From: an uncultured Eggerthellaceae bacterium
Lineage (GTDB): Bacteria > Actinomycetota > Coriobacteriia > Coriobacteriales > Eggerthellaceae
Length of the DNA stretch: 6,374 nucleotides
Assembly (NCBI GenBank): GCA_934631995.1
Contig: CAKTYF010000114.1
Coordinates: 1 to 6,374 of the forward strand
Direction of reading: 5' to 3'
The position numbers were made by a program, and so were the translations under genes. Under the pieces are notes generated by a model. That model was given only the letters and a program-made list of their open reading frames with translations. It had not been told where the DNA came from and ran no database searches. Every line of letters begins with the position of its first letter. The first letter of the stretch is position 1. This document shows, in pieces, positions 1 to 5,547 of this stretch.

Positions 1-752
1 AGATGACCTGGGCGGGAACCGACAAGTACACGCGCAACGGCAAGCCGTTCCCTGCGGGCGTGCAGCTGACGAACGCTGTGGGAAGCTACGGACACACTAT
101 CTCGCAATACGCGCTGGGCCAGGCGCTTTCCATTTGCCAGAACCTGGGGCGTTACGCGAAGCATCAGGCAAGCGAACAGTGGCATGACTTGGGAGGAATC
201 GAAACGCTCGAAGGCGCAACCGTGCTTATCTTCGGCGCGGGAGACATTGGAAGCCATTGCGCAAAACGCTTTGCAGGCTTCGATGCGCACATCATTGGCG
301 TATGCCGCTCGACTGAAGCAAAGCGCCCGTACTTCGACGAACTCTGCACGCTTGAGCAGGCAGAACAGTTCATCCCCCAAGCCGATGTCATTATCGGCGC
401 CATTCCCAACAACGATGCCACCGCTGGCTATTTCGACGCGCGCCGCTTAGCGCTGTGCAAGCCAAGTGCTGCACTGGTGAACGTCGGTCGCGGCAATTTC
501 GTTGATTGCCTGGCACTCGATGCCGCCCTTCGCGCAGGTCAGCTGCGCGGCGCCGCACTTGATGTCACCGATCCCGAACCGCTTCCGGAAAAACACCCCT
601 TGTGGCAACAAGAGCGCTGCCTGATAACGCCGCACTGCTCGGGCGGTGCTTTCGGACGCCTGCCAGAGACTGAGCAGCATATCTGCGATTTGACCTGCGA
701 GAACATTCGCCGATTCGTTGCTGGCCAGCCGCTCAAAAACCGCGTGTTTTAA
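1..752 (+). CDS. D-isomer-specific 2-hydroxyacid dehydrogenase, 5'-truncated by window edge
   Basis: The 249 residues visible (reading from base 3) are the C-terminal part of an NAD(P)-dependent oxidoreductase that interconverts 2-keto acids and D-2-hydroxyacids in the cytoplasm. The Rossmann nucleotide loop GAGDIG lies at residues 78-83. The catalytic triad of the family is intact: Arg163 in NVGRGNFVD, Glu192 in DVTDPEPLP, and His211 in ITPHCSGG. The second beta strand ends GVCRST, with Arg102 where NAD-specific members usually have an acidic residue, so NADP(H) is the more likely cofactor (inference). Family members are about 310-330 residues. The first visible residues (TWAGTDKY) match the usual SAGVDKY region near residue 65, so the Met at base 3 is internal and about 65 residues lie outside the window. 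It ends in TAA at 750-752 and converges with the ABC operon. The exact substrate (glyoxylate, hydroxypyruvate, phosphoglycerate-like or other) cannot be told. Confidence 0.9.
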   Translation, partial: MTWAGTDKYTRNGKPFPAGVQLTNAVGSYGHTISQYALGQALSICQNLGRYAKHQASEQWHDLGGIETLEGATVLIFGAGDIGSHCAKRFAGFDAHIIGVCRSTEAKRPYFDELCTLEQAEQFIPQADVIIGAIPNNDATAGYFDARRLALCKPSAALVNVGRGNFVDCLALDAALRAGQLRGAALDVTDPEPLPEKHPLWQQERCLITPHCSGGAFGRLPETEQHICDLTCENIRRFVAGQPLKNRVF

Positions 753-763
753 GCCGCGCAAGA

Positions 764-854
764 ACGAGGGGTCGCAGCGAAAAACGAACTTTGCCGACTG
801 GTGCACCGCGCGGCACGTCATTGTAGTCCGCCTCTGCCCCTTGCGACCCCTCGT
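764..854. repeat. 13-bp perfect inverted repeat with a 65-base loop
   Basis: ACGAGGGGTCGCA at 764-776 is the exact reverse complement of TGCGACCCCTCGT at 842-854. The loop itself contains a small dyad around CCGCGCGG (801-816). It begins 11 bases after the dehydrogenase stop, so it would fold in the 3' untranslated part of that mRNA. No T-run follows the distal arm, so it is not a standard intrinsic terminator. Confidence 0.6.
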
Positions 855-990
855 CTTCCCGACCCTCGACCCTTGCCCCCCCTGCACCTGCTCCTTCGCC
901 TCATCCCTTTAGCCGCCCCCTTCGACTTGACCCTTTCAACCTTGCCCCTAATCCCTTCACTCACGGCTCCCTTGCCACTCCTCTCCCGCA
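841..990 (+). terminator. C-rich, G-poor tract; candidate Rho-utilisation region
   Basis: By hand count these 150 bases hold 77 C and only 18 G, with 34 purines in total, in irregular CCCT/CCTT/CCCC runs with no codon structure. A long untranslated C>G stretch right after a stop codon is the known hallmark of Rho utilisation sites. No hairpin/T-run terminator is visible for the plus-strand dehydrogenase, so Rho-dependent termination here is a reasonable inference. It could alternatively be simple low-complexity intergenic DNA. Confidence 0.4.
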
Positions 991-994
991 GCAG

Positions 995-1117
995 TGATAA
1001 AAATGGGGTACTTTTCTGTGGGTTTGCCAAGGCTTACTTTTTTGCGACCTGGGGATACGCAGAATTTTCACGCATGCGAAGACGAAAATCCACAGAAAAG
1101 TGGGTCGCTTTTATCAT
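995..1117. repeat. 123-bp interspersed repeat, copy 1 (MITE-like or structured repeat)
   Basis: This copy aligns without gaps to 4879-5001. Columns 1-60 and 91-123 differ at only four positions, while the central 30 bases differ widely. The ends are inverted repeats: TGATAAAAA at the left edge against TTTTATCAT at the right edge, and a perfect 12-bp pair ACTTTTCTGTGG (1010-1021) / CCACAGAAAAGT (1090-1101). An inner pair GCGACC (1044-1049) / GGTCGC (1103-1108) is also present. It encodes nothing. No target-site duplication is evident in the flanks. It lies between converging genes. Confidence 0.85.
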
Positions 1118-1159
1118 GGGGAAAGAAATGGACGAAACGTCCCGAAAGCCGCACAACGC

Positions 1160-1193
1160 AAAAGGGCGAGAAGCACGCCAGCTTCCCGCCCTT
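1160..1193 (-). terminator. Intrinsic terminator of the ABC importer operon
   Basis: On the minus strand an 11-bp stem (GGGCGGGAAGC, loop TGGCGT, GCTTCTCGCCC, one wobble pair) occupies 1191 down to 1164 and is followed by TTTT at 1163-1160. It starts about 38 bases after the stop codon of the binding-protein gene. The T-run is short, so termination may be incomplete. Confidence 0.75.
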
Positions 1194-1230
1194 CGCATTC
1201 GAACAGCCCGTTTATCTCAAGCGCGCGTTC

Positions 1231-2343
1231 CTATTTCGCAACCGCCTTTGCCGTGAGCTGGTCATATTCGGCGTCGGTAAGCTTGTAGTTGTAGAACGTC
1301 TTGTAGTAACTCGTTACCGCGGTCTTCATATCGGTCGAGAATGCCTGCGGATAGCACAAGCGCGGGAACCACTGCAGGCCCATGATCTGGTTCACCGTGG
1401 GCGGATTGTTCAGCCAAATGTAGGGGTCGCTGGGAACCTGATAGTAATTGTTGTTCGCGATAGCGGAAATCTGAGCCCATGTCTCATCTGCGGCAACCGT
1501 GTCGTAAATGCTTGTGGGACCAAAAACGATCATGTCGGGATTCCACACGGAAATCTGCTCAAGACTGATCTCATTGCCCAGACCCGAACCGGAAGCTTTC
1601 TCGACCTCGACAACGTTCGTGGCGCACATGTCCAAAATCGTGCCCTGATACGAACCCTTCGCAATGGCGGCAAGGCCGGACTCGCCCACCAGATAAGCCA
1701 CGCGCACGCGCTGATCTTCGGGGATGGTGCTCATGGCCTGCTCAACCTCTTGGTACGCGTCTGCGCAGTAATCGCCCAGCTGCTTGCCGCGCTCCGGCAT
1801 GTTCAGCAGCTCGCCCAGCATGGCATACGCCTCATCGTAGGTGGCAAGCGTAGCCTCGATATGCACGCACGGAATGTTCAGCTGCTGCTGCAGGTTGTCC
1901 AAATCTTCCGCCATGCCCTTCTTAGCCTCGCCCCAGTCAATGAGCAGCTGCGCACCCGTTGCAGCCACGGCTTCCTTATTCAAGTCGCCCTTGTTGCCAA
2001 AAATGGCACCCAAAACGGGAAGACTCTGATACTGCGAGCCAATGTATTTTGCCTGTTCATCGGTAAGTTCTTGCGAAATGCCCACCACCAAGTCGGGTGC
2101 AAACGTCAAAAGCACCTGATTTGCGGTATGTCCCGAAGGAACCACTTTCGTGATGTTGGCGGGAACTTCAACTTGCCTGCCCAGCGAGTCGGTGAAGGTA
2201 CGCGTTTCCGTGCTTGCCGATGCAGAAGCTGAAGCCGCATCCTTCGAGCTTGCTGCCGAGCTGCTGCAGCCCGCCGCAAGACACCCCGCTCCCAGCGCAA
2301 GCGCCGCCACAAGGGCACATGCCAAAACCTTTGTTTTCTTCAT
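1231..2343 (-). CDS. ABC importer substrate-binding lipoprotein (iron-siderophore/cobalamin/heme class)
   Basis: This 370-residue protein is the extracellular solute receptor of the importer encoded by the next two genes. Residues 1-25 are a lipoprotein signal peptide (MKKTK, hydrophobic core, lipobox LAAGC) with lipidated Cys26, followed by a Ser/Ala-rich tether to about residue 45. From residue 48 the FTDSLGRQVEVP opening, the alternating alpha/beta pattern, and the late segment NPPTVNQIMGLQWFPRLCYP fit the periplasmic binding protein family 2 (TroA-like fold, COG0614, FepB/BtuF/FhuD class III). ATG at 2343 is supported by AAAGGAG six bases upstream. It lies 264 bases after the ATPase gene on the same strand and is followed by a terminator. 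The ligand is unresolved: a ferric siderophore, heme or corrinoid are usual, but molybdate/tungstate receptors (MolA) also belong to this group. Confidence 0.92.
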   Translation of the reverse strand: MKKTKVLACALVAALALGAGCLAAGCSSSAASSKDAASASASASTETRTFTDSLGRQVEVPANITKVVPSGHTANQVLLTFAPDLVVGISQELTDEQAKYIGSQYQSLPVLGAIFGNKGDLNKEAVAATGAQLLIDWGEAKKGMAEDLDNLQQQLNIPCVHIEATLATYDEAYAMLGELLNMPERGKQLGDYCADAYQEVEQAMSTIPEDQRVRVAYLVGESGLAAIAKGSYQGTILDMCATNVVEVEKASGSGLGNEISLEQISVWNPDMIVFGPTSIYDTVAADETWAQISAIANNNYYQVPSDPYIWLNNPPTVNQIMGLQWFPRLCYPQAFSTDMKTAVTSYYKTFYNYKLTDAEYDQLTAKAVAK

Positions 2344-2607
2344 TCCTTTCTCCTTTCGTATAACAGAGCACGTTGGCTCATATACCCTCGTAATGCCTGT
2401 TCAAACACTGCATCGGTCGTTAGCGGGCGTTTCCGCGCGCCAGGCGTCCGAACAAGTTAGCGTCTGCGTGCGGCACCCAACGACACAGCGCGACGTCGCG
2501 CCGAGCACCTGCGGCTTCTCCGCCTGATGCCAGCGACACCGCACCAGGCGCCTGCAGCTCACAACCTTAACCCGTGCGACCACGCTGCCCGCGCAGCCCG
2601 CAAGGCC
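2344..2607 (-). other. 264-base intercistronic gap with RNA-structure potential
   Basis: The gap between the ATPase and binding-protein genes holds no supported gene. On the minus strand it contains a 10-bp stem with a 10-base loop (2550-2541 pairing with 2530-2521, one G-U pair) and a perfect 14-bp palindrome GCGCGACGTCGCGC at 2488-2501. Neither is followed by a T-run. No riboswitch consensus (cobalamin, molybdenum cofactor) was recognised and no convincing -35/-10 pair lies in front of the binding-protein gene. The gap could serve mRNA processing or stabilisation that raises expression of the receptor relative to the permease and ATPase (inference). Confidence 0.5.
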
Positions 2608-3390
2608 CTAGCCGCCAATCTCGCTTACCGGCACGCACACACGCACGCGATCATCGTACAGCGAATTGACCTCAACATCCACGCCGTAAATGTCGCTCAC
2701 CAGCTCCTTTGTAATCACGTCCTTCGGGTCGCCGAACGCCTTCAGGTGGCCCCGCTCAAGCACCAGCGTCTTATCGGCATACAAAAATGCCTGGTCAGGC
2801 TGATGCGTTGACTGCACAATACTCATTCCCTCGCGCGCAAGCTGACGCACGCACGAAAGAACGCGCACCGTATTACCGTAATCAAGCGCGCTGGTTGGTT
2901 CGTCCATGATGATGGTGTGGGCGTCCTGCGCAATGGCACGCGCGATAAGCACGAGCTGCTGTTCGCCGCCGGAAATCTGCGTGTACGTGCGTCCAGCCAA
3001 GTGGCCAATGCCCACGCGCTCCAGTGCTGCGTACGCGCGCTCCACGTGCTTCTTGCGCGGCGAGCCGACGATTCCCAGGTCGTGCCCAGTGCTCATGATG
3101 ACGACGTCCAACACGCTGTAGTCATATACCGGTGCATGAGACTGCGGAATATAGGCGATTTCTTGCGCGCGCTGACGGATGTTCAGCTTGCTCAAATCCT
3201 TCCCATTCACCAAAATGCGGCCCGTATATCCGCTGTTCAGCCCTAGAATGCACTTGAACAGCGTGGACTTCCCCACGCCGTTGGGGCCCAACACGTTCAC
3301 AAGCGTGGCATCGGGAATCTCCAGATTCAGGTCAAACAGCACCGGATGATTGCCGTACGAAAAGTTCAATCGTTCAATCGTAATGCTCAT
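2608..3390 (-). CDS. ABC importer ATP-binding protein (FecE/BtuD type)
   Basis: The 260-residue cytoplasmic ATPase powers the importer. All nucleotide-binding elements are intact: Walker A GPNGVGKST at 35-43, Q-loop Gln83 in YIPQSH, signature SGGEQ at 140-144, Walker B TIIMDEP at 159-165, D-loop SALD at 167-170, and switch His196 in STHQPDQA. Length and order match the FecE/FhuC/BtuD family (about 255-270 residues). The ATG at 3390 directly abuts the TAA of the permease gene (TAAATG), which indicates translational coupling. The upstream Shine-Dalgarno is weak (AGAAGAAG). Two copies would pair with a permease homodimer. Confidence 0.97.
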   Translation of the reverse strand: MSITIERLNFSYGNHPVLFDLNLEIPDATLVNVLGPNGVGKSTLFKCILGLNSGYTGRILVNGKDLSKLNIRQRAQEIAYIPQSHAPVYDYSVLDVVIMSTGHDLGIVGSPRKKHVERAYAALERVGIGHLAGRTYTQISGGEQQLVLIARAIAQDAHTIIMDEPTSALDYGNTVRVLSCVRQLAREGMSIVQSTHQPDQAFLYADKTLVLERGHLKAFGDPKDVITKELVSDIYGVDVEVNSLYDDRVRVCVPVSEIGG

Positions 3391-4722
3391 TTAGATCTTC
3401 TTCTTTCGCGTGATCAGGTACAAGAAGAAGGGGGCGCCAATAAACGCCGTCAGGATGCCAATGGGGATTTCCGCCGTGGTCAACAGGCGCGAGACGTCAT
3501 CGACGATAAGCAGGAAGCCCGCGCCCATAAGCATACTCGTTGGCATGAGCTTGCGATAATCGCAGCCTACCACCATACGGCACAAATGCGGAATGACCAG
3601 ACCAACCCAGCCAATCATGCCCGTCACGGCAACGCTCGCGGCAGTGACCAGCGTGGCGGCAAGCGTGACCACCAAGCGAATACGGCGCGCATTCACGCCC
3701 ATAGTAGCTGCTTCGTCATCGCCCATGGTCAGGATGTTGATACGCCAGCGCATGACAAAAAGCACCACAAGCCCCACCGCCATAAACGGCAGCGCCATAA
3801 GGACGTCCTTCATTTGAATGCTGGTCAGGCTTCCCATGAGCCAATACGTAATGGCCGGAAGCTGATCGGCGGGGTCGGCCACCAGCTTGGCAAACGATAC
3901 ACCCGCCGAGAACAGCGAGCTTACCATAACGCCCGCCAGCACCGTCACCAGAATGCGGTTGCCCTTCGCGCGATTGCTTATCATCAAAACAAGCAGCACC
4001 GTAAACATGGAGAAGGCAAAGGCAAAAGCCGAAATGCCGAAACTCCCCATGCCCACAAGAATGGCAATGGCGGCACCAAGCGCGGCACCTTGCGACGCAC
4101 CCAGAATGTCAGGCGATGCAAGCGGATTTTGAAAGACGCCTTGGAACGCGGCACCGGCCGCAGCAAGGCAGCAACCCACAAGCAATGCCATGATGATGCG
4201 CGGCATGCGCACGTTGAAGAAAAGCGCTTCAGCTTGCGCGGTCCAAGTGGGCTCGATGGCATTCGTGTTCGCGAAAAACTGCGTAACACGATTTGCCATC
4301 ATAGAAAATGCCTGGTCAACCTCGATAGGAAAACGACCAAGCATAAGCGAACAGATGAAAGCCACCAGGATGAATACCACCAAGAGAACAGTCACGAGAC
4401 GCATACGTGCGTTACCGGCACGCACGACTTTTTCTGCGGGCGAAAGGTATTCCGCCGCATGCGCAATCTCGCTTTCGGTAGGCACATCGGACTCGGACGC
4501 ACCGGCGGACGACCGTTCCGCATGCAAGTTTATGTCCCCCGCCGACGCGCAAGTCGAACGGGACGATTGTGCGACCCGCTTCGATTGGTCGGCGCATTCT
4601 GCCTGGTCGGCGCGTTTCGCCTGTCCGGTATGCCCCACCTGATCGGCATATTCTGTCAACTCAGGACATCTACCCTGTTCAGAGCCGCTTTTTTGAACCA
4701 TTTTCGGAAACTTCTCCCTCAA
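3391..4722 (-). CDS. FecCD/BtuC-family ABC permease with long hydrophilic N-terminal extension
   Basis: This is the membrane channel subunit of the importer. With the start chosen here it has 443 residues, against about 330-350 for the family. The membrane part begins near residue 107 and shows the family hallmarks: RMPRIIMALLVG...QNPLASPD (172-205) and GWVGLVIPHLCRM (from 371), ending with IPIGILTAFIGAPFF. Residues 1-106 are hydrophilic and contain four tandem hexapeptides of pattern A-D-Q-x-x-x. I place the start at TTG 4722 because AGGAG lies six bases upstream. ATG at 4701 (436 residues) is the alternative, but its GGGAG is 12 bases away. The frame stays open to TTG 4785, but that codon is the -35 box of the promoter, so it cannot be the start. 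Only one permease gene is present, implying a homodimer. Confidence 0.93.
   Translation of the reverse strand: MREKFPKMVQKSGSEQGRCPELTEYADQVGHTGQAKRADQAECADQSKRVAQSSRSTCASAGDINLHAERSSAGASESDVPTESEIAHAAEYLSPAEKVVRAGNARMRLVTVLLVVFILVAFICSLMLGRFPIEVDQAFSMMANRVTQFFANTNAIEPTWTAQAEALFFNVRMPRIIMALLVGCCLAAAGAAFQGVFQNPLASPDILGASQGAALGAAIAILVGMGSFGISAFAFAFSMFTVLLVLMISNRAKGNRILVTVLAGVMVSSLFSAGVSFAKLVADPADQLPAITYWLMGSLTSIQMKDVLMALPFMAVGLVVLFVMRWRINILTMGDDEAATMGVNARRIRLVVTLAATLVTAASVAVTGMIGWVGLVIPHLCRMVVGCDYRKLMPTSMLMGAGFLLIVDDVSRLLTTAEIPIGILTAFIGAPFFLYLITRKKKI
4576..4647 (-). repeat. Four 18-bp tandem units encoding degenerate hexapeptides
   Basis: Inside the permease extension, codons 26-49 (443-residue numbering) read ADQVGH, TGQAKR, ADQAEC and ADQSKR in succession. 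On the plus strand the units appear as imperfect 18-bp repeats containing TGGTCGGCGC or close variants. In-frame 18-bp repeats of this kind can expand or contract by slippage without breaking the frame. Confidence 0.7.
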
Positions 4723-4756
4723 GGAAATCTCCTGTCTCTTTTCCTTTGGTTCGATT

Positions 4757-4785
4757 ATTCTATAGCGTGAATATTTTATTGTCAA
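4757..4785 (-). promoter_or_regulatory. Sigma-70-type promoter of the ABC importer operon
   Basis: On the minus strand TTGACA (4785-4780) is a perfect -35 box, separated by 17 bases from TAGAAT (4762-4757), which matches five of six -10 positions. The region is strikingly AT-rich compared with the surroundings. Transcription would begin near 4750, leaving a leader of about 28 bases that contains the AGGAG preceding TTG 4722. Confidence 0.8.
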
Positions 4786-4794
4786 TATGATATT
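4770..4794. promoter_or_regulatory. 25-bp imperfect dyad over the -35 box; candidate operator
   Basis: AATATTTTATTG (4770-4781), central T, then CAATATGATATT (4783-4794): ten of twelve positions are complementary. The dyad covers the whole -35 box, the classical place for a repressor. It does not match the Fur, DtxR or NikR consensus well enough to name the regulator. Metal-dependent repression would be expected for this class of importer (inference). A second dyad, ATTGA-7-TCAAT, lies upstream at 4812-4828. Confidence 0.5.
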
Positions 4795-4878
4795 AATCTG
4801 ACATATTCATAATTGAGTATAATTCAATGCATCAACGTTGCTCCCAACCGACCCCTTCTCCCGCGTACAACAATCCCA

Positions 4879-5001
4879 TGATAAAAATGGGGTACTTTTC
4901 TGTGGGTTTGCCATGGCTTACTTTTTCACGACCTGGGGAAACGTTGAAAAATCAGGAAAACGAAGGCAAAAATCCACAGAAAAGTGGGTCGTTTTTATCA
5001 T
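4879..5001. repeat. 123-bp interspersed repeat, copy 2 (same orientation as copy 1)
   Basis: This is the second copy of the element at 995-1117, with the same length and orientation. The outer inverted repeat is cleaner here: ATGATAAAAA (4878-4887) against TTTTTATCAT (4992-5001). The perfect 12-bp pair ACTTTTCTGTGG / CCACAGAAAAGT is conserved at 4894-4905 and 4974-4985. The inner stem reads ACGACC (4928-4933) / GGTCGT (4987-4992), a compensated version of the GC pair in copy 1. Outside the variable core (columns 61-90) only columns 36, 49, 50 and 114 differ. The flanks extend the symmetry slightly (CCC on the left, CGGG on the right). Confidence 0.85.
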
Positions 5002-5136
5002 CGGGTAGAACCGAAAGGGGGCAAAGCGAAAGAACGGAGGAATGAGTACCGTTGGATTGTCATCAGGGAAAGTAGGCGAAGGGACAGAGGGTAGGCATCG
5101 TTTTTGCCACAAGGAAAAGAAATGCAAGCAAGAGAA
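5002..5136 (-). other. Gene-free stretch, pyrimidine-rich on the minus strand
   Basis: Read on the minus strand this is downstream of barstar and is dominated by C and T (for example TACCCTCTGTCCCTTCGCC). No hairpin plus T-run terminator is visible for the barnase-barstar transcript, so the stretch might serve Rho-dependent termination. A short plus-strand reading frame starting at 5042 after GGAGGA runs antisense through barstar and is not supported. Confidence 0.3.
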
Positions 5137-5216
5137 GAGATTCGCCCGGTGTTCTCAGACAGCATTTGCGCTGATGGAGATTCGCCCGATATTTTCGGAC
5201 AGCGATTGGCCTGATG
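5137..5216. repeat. 40-bp imperfect tandem duplication
   Basis: Units 5137-5176 and 5177-5216 directly abut and match at 32 of 40 positions, both opening with GAGATTCGCCCG and closing with CTGATG. It sits between the barstar stop codon and copy 2 of the long repeat. With only two units and no spacer it is not a CRISPR. Its function is unknown. Confidence 0.8.
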
Positions 5217-5237
5217 AAGCTTGGTCGAGGTCCTGGA

Positions 5238-5504
5238 TTACATTTGCCTCAGCTGCACGTCAAGCGCATCGTTTTCCAGGGCAGCGCGGCCCATCACCGC
5301 ACACGCCTTATCAAACCAGGATTCTTTGACGGAGTTGTCACGGTAGATAACAAGGCGCGTTGGATGACAGATATCTTCCAGACAATCGGAAAGCGCCGCA
5401 AGATTTCCCCCGTAATACGCAGGAAAGCCCAGCTCATCGCAAAGAAACGCATGCAGCTGCTCGGCCGATTGAAAATCGCGCTCGCGTATTATGACCGTTT
5501 TCAT
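5238..5504 (-). CDS. Barstar-family ribonuclease inhibitor
   Basis: The 88-residue cytoplasmic protein is the expected inhibitor of the barnase encoded just upstream, and would protect the producer from RNase that folds before export. It matches Bacillus barstar (89 residues) over its full length: the opening MKTVII, the helix with LHAFLCDELGFP, and the hallmark YYGGNLAALSDCL at 30-42. Barstar contact residues Tyr29, Asn33 and Asp39 are kept (here Tyr30, Asn34, Asp40), but Asp35 is Ala36 and Trp38 is Ser39. The start is ATG 5504, with AAGGG seven bases upstream. An in-frame ATG at 5525 lacks such a site. The gene begins 43 bases after the RNase stop on the same strand, so the two are probably co-transcribed, although barstar comes second. 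Confidence 0.92.
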   Translation of the reverse strand: MKTVIIRERDFQSAEQLHAFLCDELGFPAYYGGNLAALSDCLEDICHPTRLVIYRDNSVKESWFDKACAVMGRAALENDALDVQLRQM

Positions 5505-5547
5505 GGCCGAACCCTTCCCTTTCATAGCATGCCGACAAGAACGCCGT

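Noticed and set aside
2360..2410. Separate promoter for the receptor gene (TTGAAC ... TATATG on the minus strand)
   Set aside because: The spacing is only 14 bases and no better pairing was found, so it is not listed as a promoter.
2401..2583. 60-codon minus-strand frame in the ATPase-receptor gap
   Set aside because: It starts with GTG, has no Shine-Dalgarno, is rich in Cys and Arg as random GC-rich frames are, and resembles nothing.
2344..2607. Cobalamin or molybdenum-cofactor riboswitch before the receptor gene
   Set aside because: I looked for the B12-box-like and related conserved segments and found only a loose partial resemblance near 2505-2525.
3346..4770. 474-codon plus-strand frame opposite the permease and the ATPase start
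   Set aside because: It is the antisense shadow of the permease, rich in His and Arg, with no family resemblance; the minus-strand frame shows clear FecCD motifs.
4723..4785. Permease start at TTG 4785
   Set aside because: TTG 4785 is the first half of the TTGACA -35 box and lies upstream of the predicted transcription start, so it cannot be translated from this promoter.
5122..5214. 30-codon plus-strand frame with AAGGA six bases upstream of ATG
   Set aside because: It is short, unsupported by homology, and lies in the 40-bp duplication. The ribosome site could be chance in a purine-rich stretch. Mentioned only because of the coding-like substitutions.
5137..5216. CRISPR array
   Set aside because: Two directly abutting units without spacers, and no cas genes in the window.
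5042..5329. Plus-strand 95-codon frame beginning after GGAGGA
   Set aside because: The GGAGG is only one base from the ATG, the frame runs antisense across a third of the clearly real barstar gene, and the peptide resembles no known family.
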